This document shows positions 1 to 10,120 of a stretch of DNA of 64,000 bases, in pieces. Positions within the stretch are counted from its first letter, which is position 1. Each line of letters starts with the position of its first letter. The position numbers were made by a program, and so were the translations under genes. The notes under the pieces were generated by a model. That model was not told the DNA's origin. It worked only from the letters and a program-made list of their open reading frames with translations, and ran no database searches. The stretch covers positions 1 to 64,000 of the forward strand of contig NZ_BEWG01000007.1 in the NCBI RefSeq assembly GCF_002723835.1. The letters run 5' to 3'. Source of the stretch: Mycobacterium sp. shizuoka-1 (GTDB lineage Bacteria; Actinomycetota; Actinomycetes; Mycobacteriales; Mycobacteriaceae).

Positions 1-197
1 CCGCCGACCAGTCCGCCCACCACCCGGCCCTGGTTTCCGGACGTGCCGCCGAGCGCGTGGTCGAACGGGTCACCGGCCATGGTCTGGTCGAACACCACGT
101 CCATGCCCAGCAACCCGCGGTAGAACTCCAATGCCCGGTCCATGTCGGTCACGCCGACCACCAGATGGGAGAACCGCAGGTCGCTCAGCGGTGGCAT
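1..197 (-). CDS. VOC-family (glyoxalase/dioxygenase-like) protein, N-terminal part only
   Basis: The gene runs off the left edge, so only the first 65 or so codons are present. It begins MPPLSDLRFSHLVVGVTDMD and continues with a DRALEFYRGLLGM segment. This beta-strand, helix and 'FYxxxLGM' pattern is the classic first module of vicinal-oxygen-chelate proteins (glyoxalase I, extradiol dioxygenases, bleomycin-resistance proteins), and the early His is the usual first metal ligand. The start lies 2 nt after the stop of the upstream dehydrogenase-like gene on the same strand, so the two are probably cotranscribed. The substrate cannot be inferred from this fragment. Confidence 0.75.
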   Translation of the reverse strand, partial: MPPLSDLRFSHLVVGVTDMDRALEFYRGLLGMDVVFDQTMAGDPFDHALGGTSGNQGRVVGGLVG

Positions 198-199
198 GG

Positions 200-1261
200 T
201 CAGCGGGCCAGGTCGGGCGCGGCGCGGCCGGCGATCAGCGGCAGGTCGACGTAGGTCTTGATGCCCGGGCCGGCCGCACAGACATAAGGAATGGCGCTGA
301 TGCAGTGGTTGGCGGTGACCACGACACCCGGGTTGCGCTCCAAACCCTCGGCGACGGTCTCGGGCTGCAGCCCTTTGAAGGTCAGCAGCACATCGGGATC
401 GCCGGTGACCTGGACCTCGAAGCGCTCGCCCTTCTCGCCGATCGTCCACGGTGGATCGAGCTCGACTTCGCACATCAGCCAGTTCACCGCGGCGGTGACC
501 ACCGGCTTGTCGTCGACGATGGCCTCCCACCGGAAGCGACGTGCGGCCACGGTGCCGGCCTCCATCGGGACGACCAGCTCGTCGGTTCCGGTGACCGCGA
601 CGGCCACTTCCTGCGTGGAACGGATGCGGGGCTCGCTGCGAAAGCCGAGTTGGTCGGCGACCATGCGCACCGACTGTTTGAATCCGGCCTCCAGCAGGGC
701 GGCCATCGGTCCGCTCATGGCCTGCTCGGGAGTGAGCCCGAATCCCATGACTTCGCGCACCACCAGCGGCGCGTTGTAGGTGCGGATGTCGGAGAACTCC
801 TCGGCCCGGACGTGGGTGATCGCCGAGGTCAGCGCCGAGATCATCAGCGGGAAGCGTTCGGTGATGCCACCCGGGTGGATTCCGGAGCCGTGCAGCGTGG
901 AGTTGCCGGCCGTGCAGGCCTCCTCGAGGGCCTGCACCGCGGGGCTCTGCCGGTCCGGGTAGACCCAGCCGACCGGGGTCACCACGTTCTTGCCCGATCG
1001 CAGGATCTTGGCGACGACCTGCTCGTCGGGCAGCAGGGGGGAGTACATGACGCAGTCGGCGTCGATTGCCAGCAGTTCGTCGACGTCGGTCGTCGCGGCC
1101 ACGCCGATCGGGCCTTCGCCGATCAACTCACCGACGTCGCGGCCGTGCTTGTCGGCGCTGTGCACCCAGCAACCCACGAGCTCGAGCTCGGGGTGGCGCA
1201 ACACCCCCTGGATAGCCGCCTTGCCCACACCGCCGGTTGCCCACTGAATCACGCGATACAT
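200..1261 (-). CDS. NAD(P)-binding dihydrodipicolinate reductase-like / 2,4-diaminopentanoate dehydrogenase-like protein
   Basis: 353 residues. The N-terminus MYRVIQWATGGVGKAAIQGV is a Rossmann fold with a G-x-G-x-x-G-like turn (ATGGVGK), followed by HPELELVGCWVHS, where DapB-like dehydrogenases bind the ribose of NAD(P). This architecture is common in mycobacteria and is usually annotated as a dihydrodipicolinate reductase-like or amine-dehydrogenase-like oxidoreductase. True DapB is shorter (about 245 residues), so lysine biosynthesis is unlikely. The gene precedes the VOC gene by 2 nt in a probable operon reading out of the window. The substrate is unknown. Confidence 0.75.
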   Translation of the reverse strand: MYRVIQWATGGVGKAAIQGVLRHPELELVGCWVHSADKHGRDVGELIGEGPIGVAATTDVDELLAIDADCVMYSPLLPDEQVVAKILRSGKNVVTPVGWVYPDRQSPAVQALEEACTAGNSTLHGSGIHPGGITERFPLMISALTSAITHVRAEEFSDIRTYNAPLVVREVMGFGLTPEQAMSGPMAALLEAGFKQSVRMVADQLGFRSEPRIRSTQEVAVAVTGTDELVVPMEAGTVAARRFRWEAIVDDKPVVTAAVNWLMCEVELDPPWTIGEKGERFEVQVTGDPDVLLTFKGLQPETVAEGLERNPGVVVTANHCISAIPYVCAAGPGIKTYVDLPLIAGRAAPDLAR

Positions 1262-1385
1262 GGCGGCATCGTATGCCGATATGGCAGTAACTGTCAGTTA
1301 TTTGGGCGGGTTCTGGGCAATATGGGCAGCTCGCGCGCGTGCCGGGCATACGCTCGATCCCGGACGCAGATCGTCGGGGGGCACG

Positions 1386-2054
1386 ATGAATCGCTCAGGT
1401 TTGAACCGGACCGGCGGGATCGCCGGCATCGCGTACGTCGTCGCCGCGGTGGTGGCGGCGTTTCTGACCGGCAGGCCACCGGGGCCCGAGGCCACCAACC
1501 AAGCCGTCCAGCTCTTCTTCATCGACCATCGCGCCACGGTGGTGGCCCAGGGATGGCTCTATGCCCTGGCCACGGTCCTGGTCATCTGGTTCGCGGTCGC
1601 CGTGCGACGGCTGCTGCGAACGGCATCGCACGGCGATCACCTCGGCGACCTGTTCTTCGTGGGCACCGTCGCGGTGGCCGCACTGTCGTTCGTCGCGATG
1701 GCCATCCGAATCGTCGCAGCCGGGGCGGCGGACGAACTCTCAGCCTCGGCGGTGCGGGCGGTCGGAACGGATTTCAGCCTGATCCTGCTCGCGCTGTGCG
1801 GCTTCATCATCGCCCTGGCGGCGCTGGGCTACGCCGGGTGCGTGCTCCCGGACGGAGTCCTGCCGCGGTGGACGGGCTGGCTGGCTGTCATCGCGGCGGT
1901 GATCAACCTGGCGGGAACGGCCAGCGTCTTCGTCGGGGGCGGCCCGTTCTCGATCGAGGGAGGACTGGCGACTCTGTTGCCCGTCGCGGCCACCGGCGTG
2001 TGGTATCTGGGCACCGCGGTGAGCCTGTACACGGCGGACGACAGGGCGCGCTGA
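1386..2054 (+). CDS. DUF4386-type multi-pass membrane protein
   Basis: 222 residues from the ATG preceded by a GGGGGG ribosome site; a longer in-frame reading from about 1260 has no such site and is probably not translated. The protein starts MNRSGLNRTGGIAGIAYVVA and has about six hydrophobic segments: near residues 12-30, 55-75, 90-110, 130-150, 160-180 and 195-215. The 'RTGGIAGIAY' opening and overall length fit the DUF4386 family of small bacterial integral membrane proteins, whose function is unknown. It is divergent from the dehydrogenase-like gene and reads towards the S10 operon. Confidence 0.7.
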   Translation: MNRSGLNRTGGIAGIAYVVAAVVAAFLTGRPPGPEATNQAVQLFFIDHRATVVAQGWLYALATVLVIWFAVAVRRLLRTASHGDHLGDLFFVGTVAVAALSFVAMAIRIVAAGAADELSASAVRAVGTDFSLILLALCGFIIALAALGYAGCVLPDGVLPRWTGWLAVIAAVINLAGTASVFVGGGPFSIEGGLATLLPVAATGVWYLGTAVSLYTADDRAR

Positions 2055-2093
2055 GCAGGCAGTCCAGGGATTCGGCCGCCGCTACAGCCGAAT

Positions 2094-2122
2094 TTGGCTG
2101 GTGCCGCGATCTAGGGCATACT
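2094..2122 (+). promoter_or_regulatory. Candidate SigA-type promoter of the S10 ribosomal-protein operon
   Basis: A -35-like TTGGCT (2094-2099) and a -10-like CATACT (2117-2122) are separated by exactly 17 bp. The pair lies in the only long non-coding stretch before rpsJ and would give an unusually long leader of about 270 nt. No other pair in 2055-2396 fits as well. Confidence 0.55.
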
Positions 2123-2180
2123 GTTCGGGTTGCCTTGAGCCGGATTCGCCCCCATCGGGAGCGTGCCGCCCAAGGTATAC

Positions 2181-2370
2181 GACCGGCGCCCAAACGGGCG
2201 CGTCCGGTCCCAACCTCGGAGAGCGACGGTTTTCACCGCGCTTGCGAGGCTGCGTGAGGGCGACACACCCGACCGCGGGGGCCGGAGCACCAGGACAGGT
2301 AAAGAGCGGCGGCGACAGCCAGCGCGACGCCTTGGGCGTAGCGCAGACCACCGTGTCCCCTTGCGGGGAC
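2181..2370 (+). promoter_or_regulatory. Structured 5' leader of the S10 operon (two hairpins)
   Basis: The 342-bp gap before rpsJ holds no convincing gene. It contains a strong interrupted hairpin at 2181-2209 (GACCGG-CGCCC paired with CGGGCG-CCGGTC around an A-rich loop) and a perfect 6-bp hairpin at 2355-2370 (GTCCCC, loop TTGC, GGGGAC) about 27 nt before the rpsJ start. Long structured leaders of S10 operons control r-protein synthesis in other bacteria (L4 in E. coli). Whether this leader does so is inference. Confidence 0.45.
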
Positions 2371-2396
2371 CAAGCAGGAGTGAAGGTAGGAGAAGC

Positions 2397-2702
2397 GTGG
2401 CGGGACAAAAGATCCGCATCAGGCTCAAGGCCTACGACCACGAGGCCATCGATGCCTCGGCGCGCAAGATCGTGGAGACGGTCACCCGTACCGGTGCGAG
2501 CGTGGTTGGTCCAGTGCCGCTGCCGACGGAGAAGAACGTGTACTGCGTCATCCGCTCCCCGCACAAGTACAAGGACTCGCGGGAGCACTTCGAGATGCGT
2601 ACGCACAAGCGCCTCATCGACATCCTCGACCCGACGCCGAAGACGGTTGACGCGCTGATGCGCATCGATCTGCCGGCCAGCGTCGACGTGAACATTCAGT
2701 AG
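2397..2702 (+). CDS. rpsJ: 30S ribosomal protein S10
   Basis: 101 residues starting [20 protein letters not shown] and ending SVDVNIQ, the full length of actinobacterial S10 (uS10), a protein of the small-subunit head. The start is a GTG preceded by a strong GTAGGAGAAGC ribosome site. It is the first gene of the S10 operon; rplC follows after 14 nt. S10 is also NusE, the partner of NusB and NusG in antitermination. The conserved loop segment ([17 protein letters not shown]) is intact. Nothing is unusual about the coding sequence. Confidence 0.98.
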
Positions 2703-2716
2703 GGGTCGGCGAAGAC

Positions 2717-3370
2717 ATGGCACGTAAAGGAATCTTGGGCACCAAGCTGGGCATGACCCAGGTGTTCGACGAAAACAACCGGGTCGTCCCGGTCACGGTC
2801 GTCAAGGCCGGACCCAACGTGGTGACCCGCATCCGCACACCCGAGCGGGACGGCTACAGCGCTGTGCAGCTTGCCTACGGCGAGATCAGCCCCCGCAAGG
2901 TCAACAAGCCGGTGACCGGTCAGTACGCCGCCGCCGGGGTCAACCCCCGCCGGCACCTGGCCGAGCTGCGTCTGGACGACGAGGCTGCGGCCGCCGCGTA
3001 CGAGGTCGGCCAGGAGCTGACGGCGGAGATCTTTGCCGACGGCAGCTACGTCGACGTCACCGGCACCTCCAAGGGCAAGGGCTACGCCGGCACCATGAAG
3101 CGCCACGGTTTCCGCGGCCAGGGCGCCAGCCACGGCGCCCAGGCGGTGCACCGCCGGCCGGGTTCGATCGGTGGCTGCGCCACCCCGGGACGCGTCTTCA
3201 AGGGCACCCGGATGTCGGGCCGCATGGGCAACGACCGCGTCACCACGCAGAACCTGTTGGTGCACAAGGTCGATGCCGAAAACGGCGTGCTGCTGATCAA
3301 GGGCGCCGTCCCGGGCCGCAACGGCGGTCTCGTGATGGTTCGCACGGCAGTCAAACGAGGTGAGAAGTGA
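2717..3370 (+). CDS. rplC: 50S ribosomal protein L3
   Basis: 217 residues beginning [20 protein letters not shown], the standard L3 (uL3) opening, with the conserved [23 protein letters not shown] extension that reaches towards the peptidyl transferase centre. L3 is an early-assembly protein that binds domain VI of 23S rRNA. The stop overlaps the rplD start by 4 nt (GTGA), which suggests translational coupling. Length and motifs are normal for mycobacteria. Confidence 0.98.
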   Translation: MARKGILGTKLGMTQVFDENNRVVPVTVVKAGPNVVTRIRTPERDGYSAVQLAYGEISPRKVNKPVTGQYAAAGVNPRRHLAELRLDDEAAAAAYEVGQELTAEIFADGSYVDVTGTSKGKGYAGTMKRHGFRGQGASHGAQAVHRRPGSIGGCATPGRVFKGTRMSGRMGNDRVTTQNLLVHKVDAENGVLLIKGAVPGRNGGLVMVRTAVKRGEK

Positions 3371-4020
3371 CTCTGAAGATTGACGTTCGCACTCCGGACG
3401 GCAAGAAGGAAGGCAGTGTCGAACTGCCCGCCGAGCTGTTCGACGTGGAACCCAACATCGCGTTGATGCACCAGGTGGTGACCGCGCAGCTGGCCGCCAA
3501 GCGGCAGGGCACGCATGCCACCAAGACGCGCGGCCAGGTTTCTGGCGGCGGCAAGAAGCCGTACCGGCAGAAGGGCACCGGCCGTGCTCGTCAGGGCTCG
3601 ACCCGCGCGCCGCAGTTCACCGGTGGTGGCACGGTCCACGGCCCGCAGCCGCGTGACTACAGCCAGCGGACCCCGAAGAAGATGATCGCCGCCGCCCTGC
3701 GCGGCGCGCTGTCGGACCGGGCCCGCAACGAGCGGATCCACGCCGTCACCGAGCTGTTGAGCGGGCAGACCCCGTCGACCAAGAGCGCCAAGGCGTTCCT
3801 GGGCACGCTGACCGACCGCCGCAAGGTGCTGGTCGTGATCGGCCGCAGCGACGAGGTCGGCGCGAAGAGCGTGCGCAACCTTCCGGGTGTGCACGTGATC
3901 TCGCCGGATCAGCTCAACACCTACGACGTGCTCAACGCCGACGACGTGGTGTTCAGCGTGGAAGCGCTGGATGCCTACATCAGCTCGAACACCAAGCAGG
4001 AGCAGGAGGTTTCGGCCTGA
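3367..4020 (+). CDS. rplD: 50S ribosomal protein L4
   Basis: 217 residues from a GTG that overlaps the rplC stop by 4 nt. The extended loop ([20 protein letters not shown]) lines the nascent-peptide exit tunnel and is the site of macrolide-resistance changes in other species. L4 (uL4) also represses the S10 operon through its leader in E. coli; whether that holds here is unknown, but this operon has a long structured leader. The stop overlaps the rplW ATG by one base. Confidence 0.98.
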   Translation: MTLKIDVRTPDGKKEGSVELPAELFDVEPNIALMHQVVTAQLAAKRQGTHATKTRGQVSGGGKKPYRQKGTGRARQGSTRAPQFTGGGTVHGPQPRDYSQRTPKKMIAAALRGALSDRARNERIHAVTELLSGQTPSTKSAKAFLGTLTDRRKVLVVIGRSDEVGAKSVRNLPGVHVISPDQLNTYDVLNADDVVFSVEALDAYISSNTKQEQEVSA

Positions 4021-4322
4021 TGGCAACCGTGACTGATCCCCGCGACATCATCCTGGCCCCGGTCATCTCCGAGAAGTCGTATGGATTGATCGAGGACAAC
4101 GTCTACACGTTCATCGTCGCGCCGGGCTCGAACAAGACGCAGATCAAGATCGCGATCGAGAAGATCTTCAAGGTCAAGGTCGACTCGGTGAACACCGCCA
4201 ACCGGCAGGGCAAGCGCAAGCGCACCCGCGTCGGCTACGGCCAGCGCAAGAGCACCAAGCGCGCGATCGTGACCCTGGCCCCCGGCAGCAAGCCGATCGA
4301 CCTTTTCGGAGCACCGGCGTAG
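4020..4322 (+). CDS. rplW: 50S ribosomal protein L23
   Basis: 100 residues, starting [21 protein letters not shown]23 (uL23) sits at the tunnel exit and is the docking point for trigger factor and signal-recognition particle. The motifs VISEKS and [18 protein letters not shown] are standard. The ATG shares its A with the rplD stop (TGATG). A 30-nt spacer carrying an AGGAACAG ribosome site leads to rplB. Confidence 0.98.
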   Translation: MATVTDPRDIILAPVISEKSYGLIEDNVYTFIVAPGSNKTQIKIAIEKIFKVKVDSVNTANRQGKRKRTRVGYGQRKSTKRAIVTLAPGSKPIDLFGAPA

Positions 4323-4352
4323 CCGGCGACGGATAGAACTCAGGAACAGATA

Positions 4353-5189
4353 ATGGGAATTCGCAAGTACAAGCCGACGACCCCCGGTCGCCGCGGTGCC
4401 AGCGTCTCCGATTTCTCCGAGATCACTCGCTCGACTCCGGAGAAGTCGCTGATCCGCCCGCTGCATTCCACCGGCGGTCGCAACGCGCACGGCCGAATCA
4501 CCACCCGCCACAAGGGCGGCGGGCACAAGCGTGCCTACCGGGTGATCGACTTCCGTCGCAACGACAAGGACGGCGTCAACGCCAAGGTCGCTCACATCGA
4601 GTACGACCCGAACCGCACCGCGAACATCGCGCTGCTGCACTACCTGGACGGCGAGAAGCGCTACATCATTGCGCCGCAGGGTCTTTCGCAGGGCGACGTC
4701 GTGGAGTCGGGCGCCAATGCCGACATCAAGCCCGGTAACAACCTGCCGCTGCGCAACATCCCGGCCGGTACCGTCATCCACGCGGTGGAGCTGCGTCCCG
4801 GCGGCGGTGCCAAGCTGGCCCGCTCGGCCGGCTCGAGCATCCAGCTGCTGGGCAAGGAAGGCACCTACGCCTCCCTGCGTATGCCCTCGGGTGAGATCCG
4901 TCGCGTCGACGTGCGCTGCCGCGCCACCGTCGGCGAGGTCGGCAACGCCGAGCAGGCCAACATCAACTGGGGCAAGGCCGGCCGCATGCGGTGGAAGGGC
5001 AAGCGTCCCACCGTCCGTGGCGTCGTGATGAACCCGGTCGACCACCCGCATGGTGGCGGCGAGGGCAAGACCTCCGGTGGTCGCCACCCGGTCAGCCCGT
5101 GGGGCAAGCCCGAGGGCCGTACCCGCAAGCCCAACAAGCCGAGCGACAAGCTCATCGTCCGTCGCCGGCGCACCGGCAAGAAGCGCTAG
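4353..5189 (+). CDS. rplB: 50S ribosomal protein L2
   Basis: 278 residues starting [21 protein letters not shown]2 (uL2) is needed for subunit joining and lies close to the peptidyl transferase centre; the highly conserved [14 protein letters not shown] loop, with the functionally important His, is intact. The C-terminus is Lys/Arg-rich (RRRRTGKKR), as usual. It lies between rplW and rpsS in the canonical order with short spacers. Confidence 0.98.
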   Translation: MGIRKYKPTTPGRRGASVSDFSEITRSTPEKSLIRPLHSTGGRNAHGRITTRHKGGGHKRAYRVIDFRRNDKDGVNAKVAHIEYDPNRTANIALLHYLDGEKRYIIAPQGLSQGDVVESGANADIKPGNNLPLRNIPAGTVIHAVELRPGGGAKLARSAGSSIQLLGKEGTYASLRMPSGEIRRVDVRCRATVGEVGNAEQANINWGKAGRMRWKGKRPTVRGVVMNPVDHPHGGGEGKTSGGRHPVSPWGKPEGRTRKPNKPSDKLIVRRRRTGKKR

Positions 5190-5201
5190 GAGTAGATAGC
5201 G

Positions 5202-5482
5202 ATGCCACGCAGCCTGAAGAAGGGTCCGTTCGTCGACGACCATCTGCTCAAGAAGGTCGACGTCCAGAACGAGAAGAACACCAAGCAGGTCATCAAGACC
5301 TGGTCGCGTCGTTCGACCATCATCCCGGACTTCATCGGTCACACCTTCGCCGTCCACGACGGTCGCAAGCATGTGCCGGTGTTCGTCACCGAGGCGATGG
5401 TCGGCCACAAGCTGGGCGAGTTCGCCCCGACGCGCACGTTCAAGGGTCACATCAAGGACGACCGGAAGAGTAAGCGCCGCTA

Positions 5483-5483
<1 letters not shown>
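5202..5483 (+). CDS. rpsS: 30S ribosomal protein S19
   Basis: 93 residues starting [21 protein letters not shown]19 (uS19) is a head protein that contacts S13 and takes part in the inter-subunit bridge. The conserved core [30 protein letters not shown] is complete. The stop TAA overlaps the rplV ATG by one base (TAATG), consistent with coupled translation. Confidence 0.98.
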
Positions 5484-6834
<1,351 letters not shown>

Positions 6835-6837
6835 ACC

Positions 6838-7254
6838 ATGTTGATTCCCCGCAGAGTCAAGCACCGCAAGCAGCACCACCCCAAGCAGCGTGGTGTGGCC
6901 AGTGGTGGCACGTCGGTGACGTTCGGTGACTACGGCATCCAGGCCCTGGAGCACGCCTACGTCACCAACCGGCAGATCGAGTCCGCTCGTATCGCCATCA
7001 ACCGGCACATCAAGCGTGGCGGCAAGGTGTGGATCAACATCTTCCCGGACCGCCCGCTGACCAAGAAGCCCGCGGAAACCCGCATGGGTTCGGGTAAGGG
7101 CTCGCCGGAGTGGTGGGTGTCCAACGTCAAGCCCGGCCGCGTGCTGTTCGAGCTGAGTTACCCCGACGAGAAGATCGCCAGGGAAGCCCTGACGCGTGCG
7201 ATCCACAAGTTGCCGATCAAGGCACGCATCGTGACCCGAGAGGAGCAGTTCTGA
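6838..7254 (+). CDS. rplP: 50S ribosomal protein L16
   Basis: 138 residues starting [20 protein letters not shown]16 (uL16) stabilises A-site tRNA and is a late-assembly protein; the conserved [24 protein letters not shown] loop near the A-site is intact. The TGA overlaps the rpmC ATG by one base (TGATG). Standard length and position. Confidence 0.98.
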   Translation: MLIPRRVKHRKQHHPKQRGVASGGTSVTFGDYGIQALEHAYVTNRQIESARIAINRHIKRGGKVWINIFPDRPLTKKPAETRMGSGKGSPEWWVSNVKPGRVLFELSYPDEKIAREALTRAIHKLPIKARIVTREEQF

Positions 7255-7487
7255 TGGCAGTGGGCATCAGCGCCGGTGAACTGCGTGAGCTCACCGACGA
7301 AGAGCTGACCGACAAGCTGCGGGAATCCAAGGAAGAGCTGTTCAACCTGCGCTTCCAGATGGCGACCGGGCAGCTGGACAACAACCGCCGGCTCCGCACC
7401 GTGCGTCAGGAGATTGCGCGCATCTACACCGTGCTGCGCGAACGTGAACTGGGTCTGGCCGCCGGACCCGCTGGTGAGGAATCGTGA
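7254..7487 (+). CDS. rpmC: 50S ribosomal protein L29
   Basis: 77 residues starting [20 protein letters not shown] with the helical-hairpin core [38 protein letters not shown] typical of L29 (uL29), which sits beside L23 at the tunnel exit. The start was placed at the ATG that overlaps the rplP stop by one base; the frame stays open upstream into rplP and that extension is not translated. The stop overlaps the rpsQ ATG in the same way. Confidence 0.96.
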   Translation: MAVGISAGELRELTDEELTDKLRESKEELFNLRFQMATGQLDNNRRLRTVRQEIARIYTVLRERELGLAAGPAGEES

Positions 7488-7783
7488 TGGCAGAAACAAA
7501 GGGACCCAAGCACACCCCGCGCACCGACACCGCGCGTGGCCGTCGTAAGACGGTCATCGGCTACGTGGTCAGCGACAAGATGGAGAAGACCATCGTCGTC
7601 GAGCTCGAGTCGCGTGTGAAGCACCCCAAGTACGGCAAGATCATCCGGACGACCACCAAGGTCAAGGCCCACGACGAGAACGGTGTCGCCGGTGTCGGCG
7701 ACCGGGTCTCGCTCATGGAGACCCGTCCGCTGTCGGCGTCCAAGCGCTGGCGGCTGGTCGACGTCCTGGAGCGGGCCAAGTAG
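7487..7783 (+). CDS. rpsQ: 30S ribosomal protein S17
   Basis: 98 residues starting [20 protein letters not shown] and carrying the OB-fold core [40 protein letters not shown] of S17 (uS17). The ATG overlaps the rpmC stop; a GTG one codon upstream is possible. It is the last gene of the S10 operon and is followed by a strong hairpin. Here the spc operon does not follow directly: about 6.9 kb of sulfatase and other genes lie between, as in other mycobacteria. Confidence 0.97.
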   Translation: MAETKGPKHTPRTDTARGRRKTVIGYVVSDKMEKTIVVELESRVKHPKYGKIIRTTTKVKAHDENGVAGVGDRVSLMETRPLSASKRWRLVDVLERAK

Positions 7784-7805
7784 CTAACTTTCAGCCCCTC
7801 ACACC

Positions 7806-7837
7806 TGCGCGCCGCGGCGGTTTCGCCGTGGCGCGCA
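7806..7837 (+). terminator. Hairpin terminator after the S10 operon
   Basis: Arms of 14 nt (7806-7819 and 7824-7837) pair with one G:T around a 4-nt GTTT loop and begin 23 nt after the rpsQ stop. No long T run follows (GTTATATT), so it resembles the GC-rich, tail-poor terminators common in mycobacteria. Confidence 0.7.
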
Positions 7838-7894
7838 GTTATATTGCGAATCGATAACTAACGCGTTCGTCGATCGTGAGGTGGCAGCTCCAGC

Positions 7895-10015
7895 ATGCCG
7901 GATTTGAAGTCGGGGGCGAAGGCCGTCGGAGCCATCATCGGGGTGACGGCTGCAGTGTTGTGGTCGGCGCCCTGGGCGGTCGCCGATCCCGAGCCTGCGC
8001 CTGCGGAGCCTGCACCGGCGGTGCCCGCGCCCGGCGAGCCCTCACCTGATGCGCCGGCCCCGGACGCGCCGGCACCCGACGCGCCGGCGCCCCTGGATGT
8101 CGCGCCGGGTGAGGTCATGACGGCGCCGACGCTCGCGCTCGCCGATCTGGGCGCCCCGACCGTGCTCTTTTTCTACGGCGGGACCAGCTCGACATCGCTG
8201 TCGTTCCCGGTGCCGATCGGTCTGGCGCCCGAAGCCCTCAATGTCACCCTCGACCTGCCGTTCAACGTGCGGTCGGGCATCGTGTCCGTCACTCAGGGCG
8301 ACCGCCTGATCGGCAAGCTGCCGCTGCCGACCGCCGACCTCAGCCCGCTGGTCATTCCGCTGTTCGGGGTGGAGGTGGTGGACAATTCGGCCACGGTGAC
8401 GCTCACCTTGTCCTCGGCGCCCGAGGACGGCTATTGCCTGGACCGGTTCAATCCGATCACCCTCATCAACGGTTCGGTCACGTTCGGCGGCGTCGAGTTG
8501 CCCCCGGCCACGGTGGCCGACTTCCTCCCCCCGATCCTGCGCAAGCTGACCGTCGCGGTGCCGGCCAACCCGTCGATCGCCGAGTCCGACGCAGCCGTGC
8601 AGCTGGTGGCCGGACTGGTGAAGCGGTACGGCGGCCAGGCGCCGGAGGTGGCGATCATTCCGCTGGCCGACGGCACCACTGCGGTCCCCACGCCGTCGAC
8701 GCCGCTCGAGCGCCAGATCGTGATCAAAGAAGGCCCGGACGAAAGCCTTTCGCTGCAGGGCGCCGGTGTGCCACAGCTGTTGATCACGGCCCCCGCCGAC
8801 CGGCTCACCAATGACACCCGGCTACTCACCGACGGTGGCCTGAACATGGCCGTCTCGGCTCGGGTGGTGCCTGAGAAGCTGAGCGCGGGCGGTCGCGCAC
8901 AACCCATCGGCGGCCTGATCACCCTCGCGCAGCTCGACCCCACCACGCTGAGCTCTTCCGGGGTCGCCCCGCAGGTGACGATCGGCATCGATCAGACCAA
9001 GATCGGCCACTCCATCCAGGGCGTGCGGGTGCACATCACCGGTACCTACACGCCCATGCCGAGCGGATTCGGCGGCCAGCTGACCGCGTCGGTCAACGGC
9101 GAACAGATCGATTCCTGGGCGGCTGACACGGTGGGCTCGATCGACCGCTGGATCAACGTGCCCGATCGGCTGCTGACCCGCTACACCGATGTGAAGGTGG
9201 CACTGAGCACGACCGGCAATACCGGCGGGTGCAACGACTATCACTCGATGAACCTGGTGCTCGACGGCGACAGTGTGGTCGAGAGCAGTGAGGCCGCGCC
9301 GCCGATTCCGCCCGGCTTCGGCTCTTTGCCGCAAGCGTTGCTGCCGGTGCTCAAGGTCGGCATCGGCTCGGACCGATTCGCCGATACCGTGCGCGCGGTG
9401 CTGATCACCAACGGCTTGCAGCGGCTCAGTTCGCTGCCGTTGCGGACTTCCGTGACGTCGTTCGAGGACGCCCGCAAGAGCCAGGATCCGGCGATCCTGA
9501 TCAGCGCCGAGGGATGGACCGACAAGTCCATCACGCTGCCGGTCAGCGCCACCGACCGTCGCATCACGGTGGAAGGCCAAACTCCCGATGCCGGGCAGAC
9601 CGTGCTGGACCTGGATCCCGGTGTGCAGTTCGGCTCGCTGCAGACCGTCTTCGACGGCCATCGCACGCTGCTGATCGCAACGTCCAACGGGGCTCCCCAA
9701 CAGCTCGACGAGCTGCTGGGCTGGCTCAACGCCGACCGGTCGCGTTGGCCGCAGCTGCGCGGGCCTGCCATCGTCGCCGTGGCCGGCCGCACCCCGGCGT
9801 TGGTCGCCGGGCGCACCCCGGTCAGTGTCTACGGTCCGGTCACTCCGGCGCCGACCGAGGCGGATGTCGCGGTGGCCGGTCGCTATCACTACGACCGGGC
9901 CTGGTGGGTGGCCGCCGGCGTGGTCGGCGTGGCCGCCATCGGCGCGGCGACGATCGTCGCGACCTCGCGTCGCCCGCGGGAGAACAACAGCGCCACGCAC
10001 CGTCGCGACGACTGA
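7895..10015 (+). CDS. BcsB-like secreted, C-terminally membrane-anchored protein
   Basis: 706 residues. Residues 1-30 form a signal peptide ending AVA. A Pro/Ala-rich spacer with repeated APDAP units (about 33-70) follows, then a large extracellular part, one transmembrane segment near 668-690 and a basic tail. The extracellular part alternates beta-rich carbohydrate-binding-like modules (GYCLDRFNPITLINGSVTFG; TGGCNDYHSMNLVLDG) with flavodoxin-like ones (PEVAIIPLADG; QLLITAPADRL). That order and the C-terminal anchor resemble BcsB, the extracytoplasmic partner of cellulose synthase. No BcsA-like glycosyltransferase is nearby, so a role in exporting or binding a glycan is only inferred. The gene stands alone between rpsQ and the sulfatase, a position empty in M. 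tuberculosis. The signal-peptide and anchor calls are firmer than the family call. Confidence 0.6.
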   Translation: MPDLKSGAKAVGAIIGVTAAVLWSAPWAVADPEPAPAEPAPAVPAPGEPSPDAPAPDAPAPDAPAPLDVAPGEVMTAPTLALADLGAPTVLFFYGGTSSTSLSFPVPIGLAPEALNVTLDLPFNVRSGIVSVTQGDRLIGKLPLPTADLSPLVIPLFGVEVVDNSATVTLTLSSAPEDGYCLDRFNPITLINGSVTFGGVELPPATVADFLPPILRKLTVAVPANPSIAESDAAVQLVAGLVKRYGGQAPEVAIIPLADGTTAVPTPSTPLERQIVIKEGPDESLSLQGAGVPQLLITAPADRLTNDTRLLTDGGLNMAVSARVVPEKLSAGGRAQPIGGLITLAQLDPTTLSSSGVAPQVTIGIDQTKIGHSIQGVRVHITGTYTPMPSGFGGQLTASVNGEQIDSWAADTVGSIDRWINVPDRLLTRYTDVKVALSTTGNTGGCNDYHSMNLVLDGDSVVESSEAAPPIPPGFGSLPQALLPVLKVGIGSDRFADTVRAVLITNGLQRLSSLPLRTSVTSFEDARKSQDPAILISAEGWTDKSITLPVSATDRRITVEGQTPDAGQTVLDLDPGVQFGSLQTVFDGHRTLLIATSNGAPQQLDELLGWLNADRSRWPQLRGPAIVAVAGRTPALVAGRTPVSVYGPVTPAPTEADVAVAGRYHYDRAWWVAAGVVGVAAIGAATIVATSRRPRENNSATHRRDD

Positions 10016-10120
10016 CCGTTCGTCGCCTGCGGGCAGACGCAGAATCGCGCGCCATCGGTGTTTGCGTGCGAGTCTGTGTCTGCTCGGCATTGCAGGCAAT
10101 CCCGGAAACTGAGGAGCGGC

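Noticed and set aside
131..2257. A 708-codon plus-strand frame across the left end
   Set aside because: It is opposite to the dehydrogenase-like gene and has Arg/Gly/Asp-rich antisense composition.
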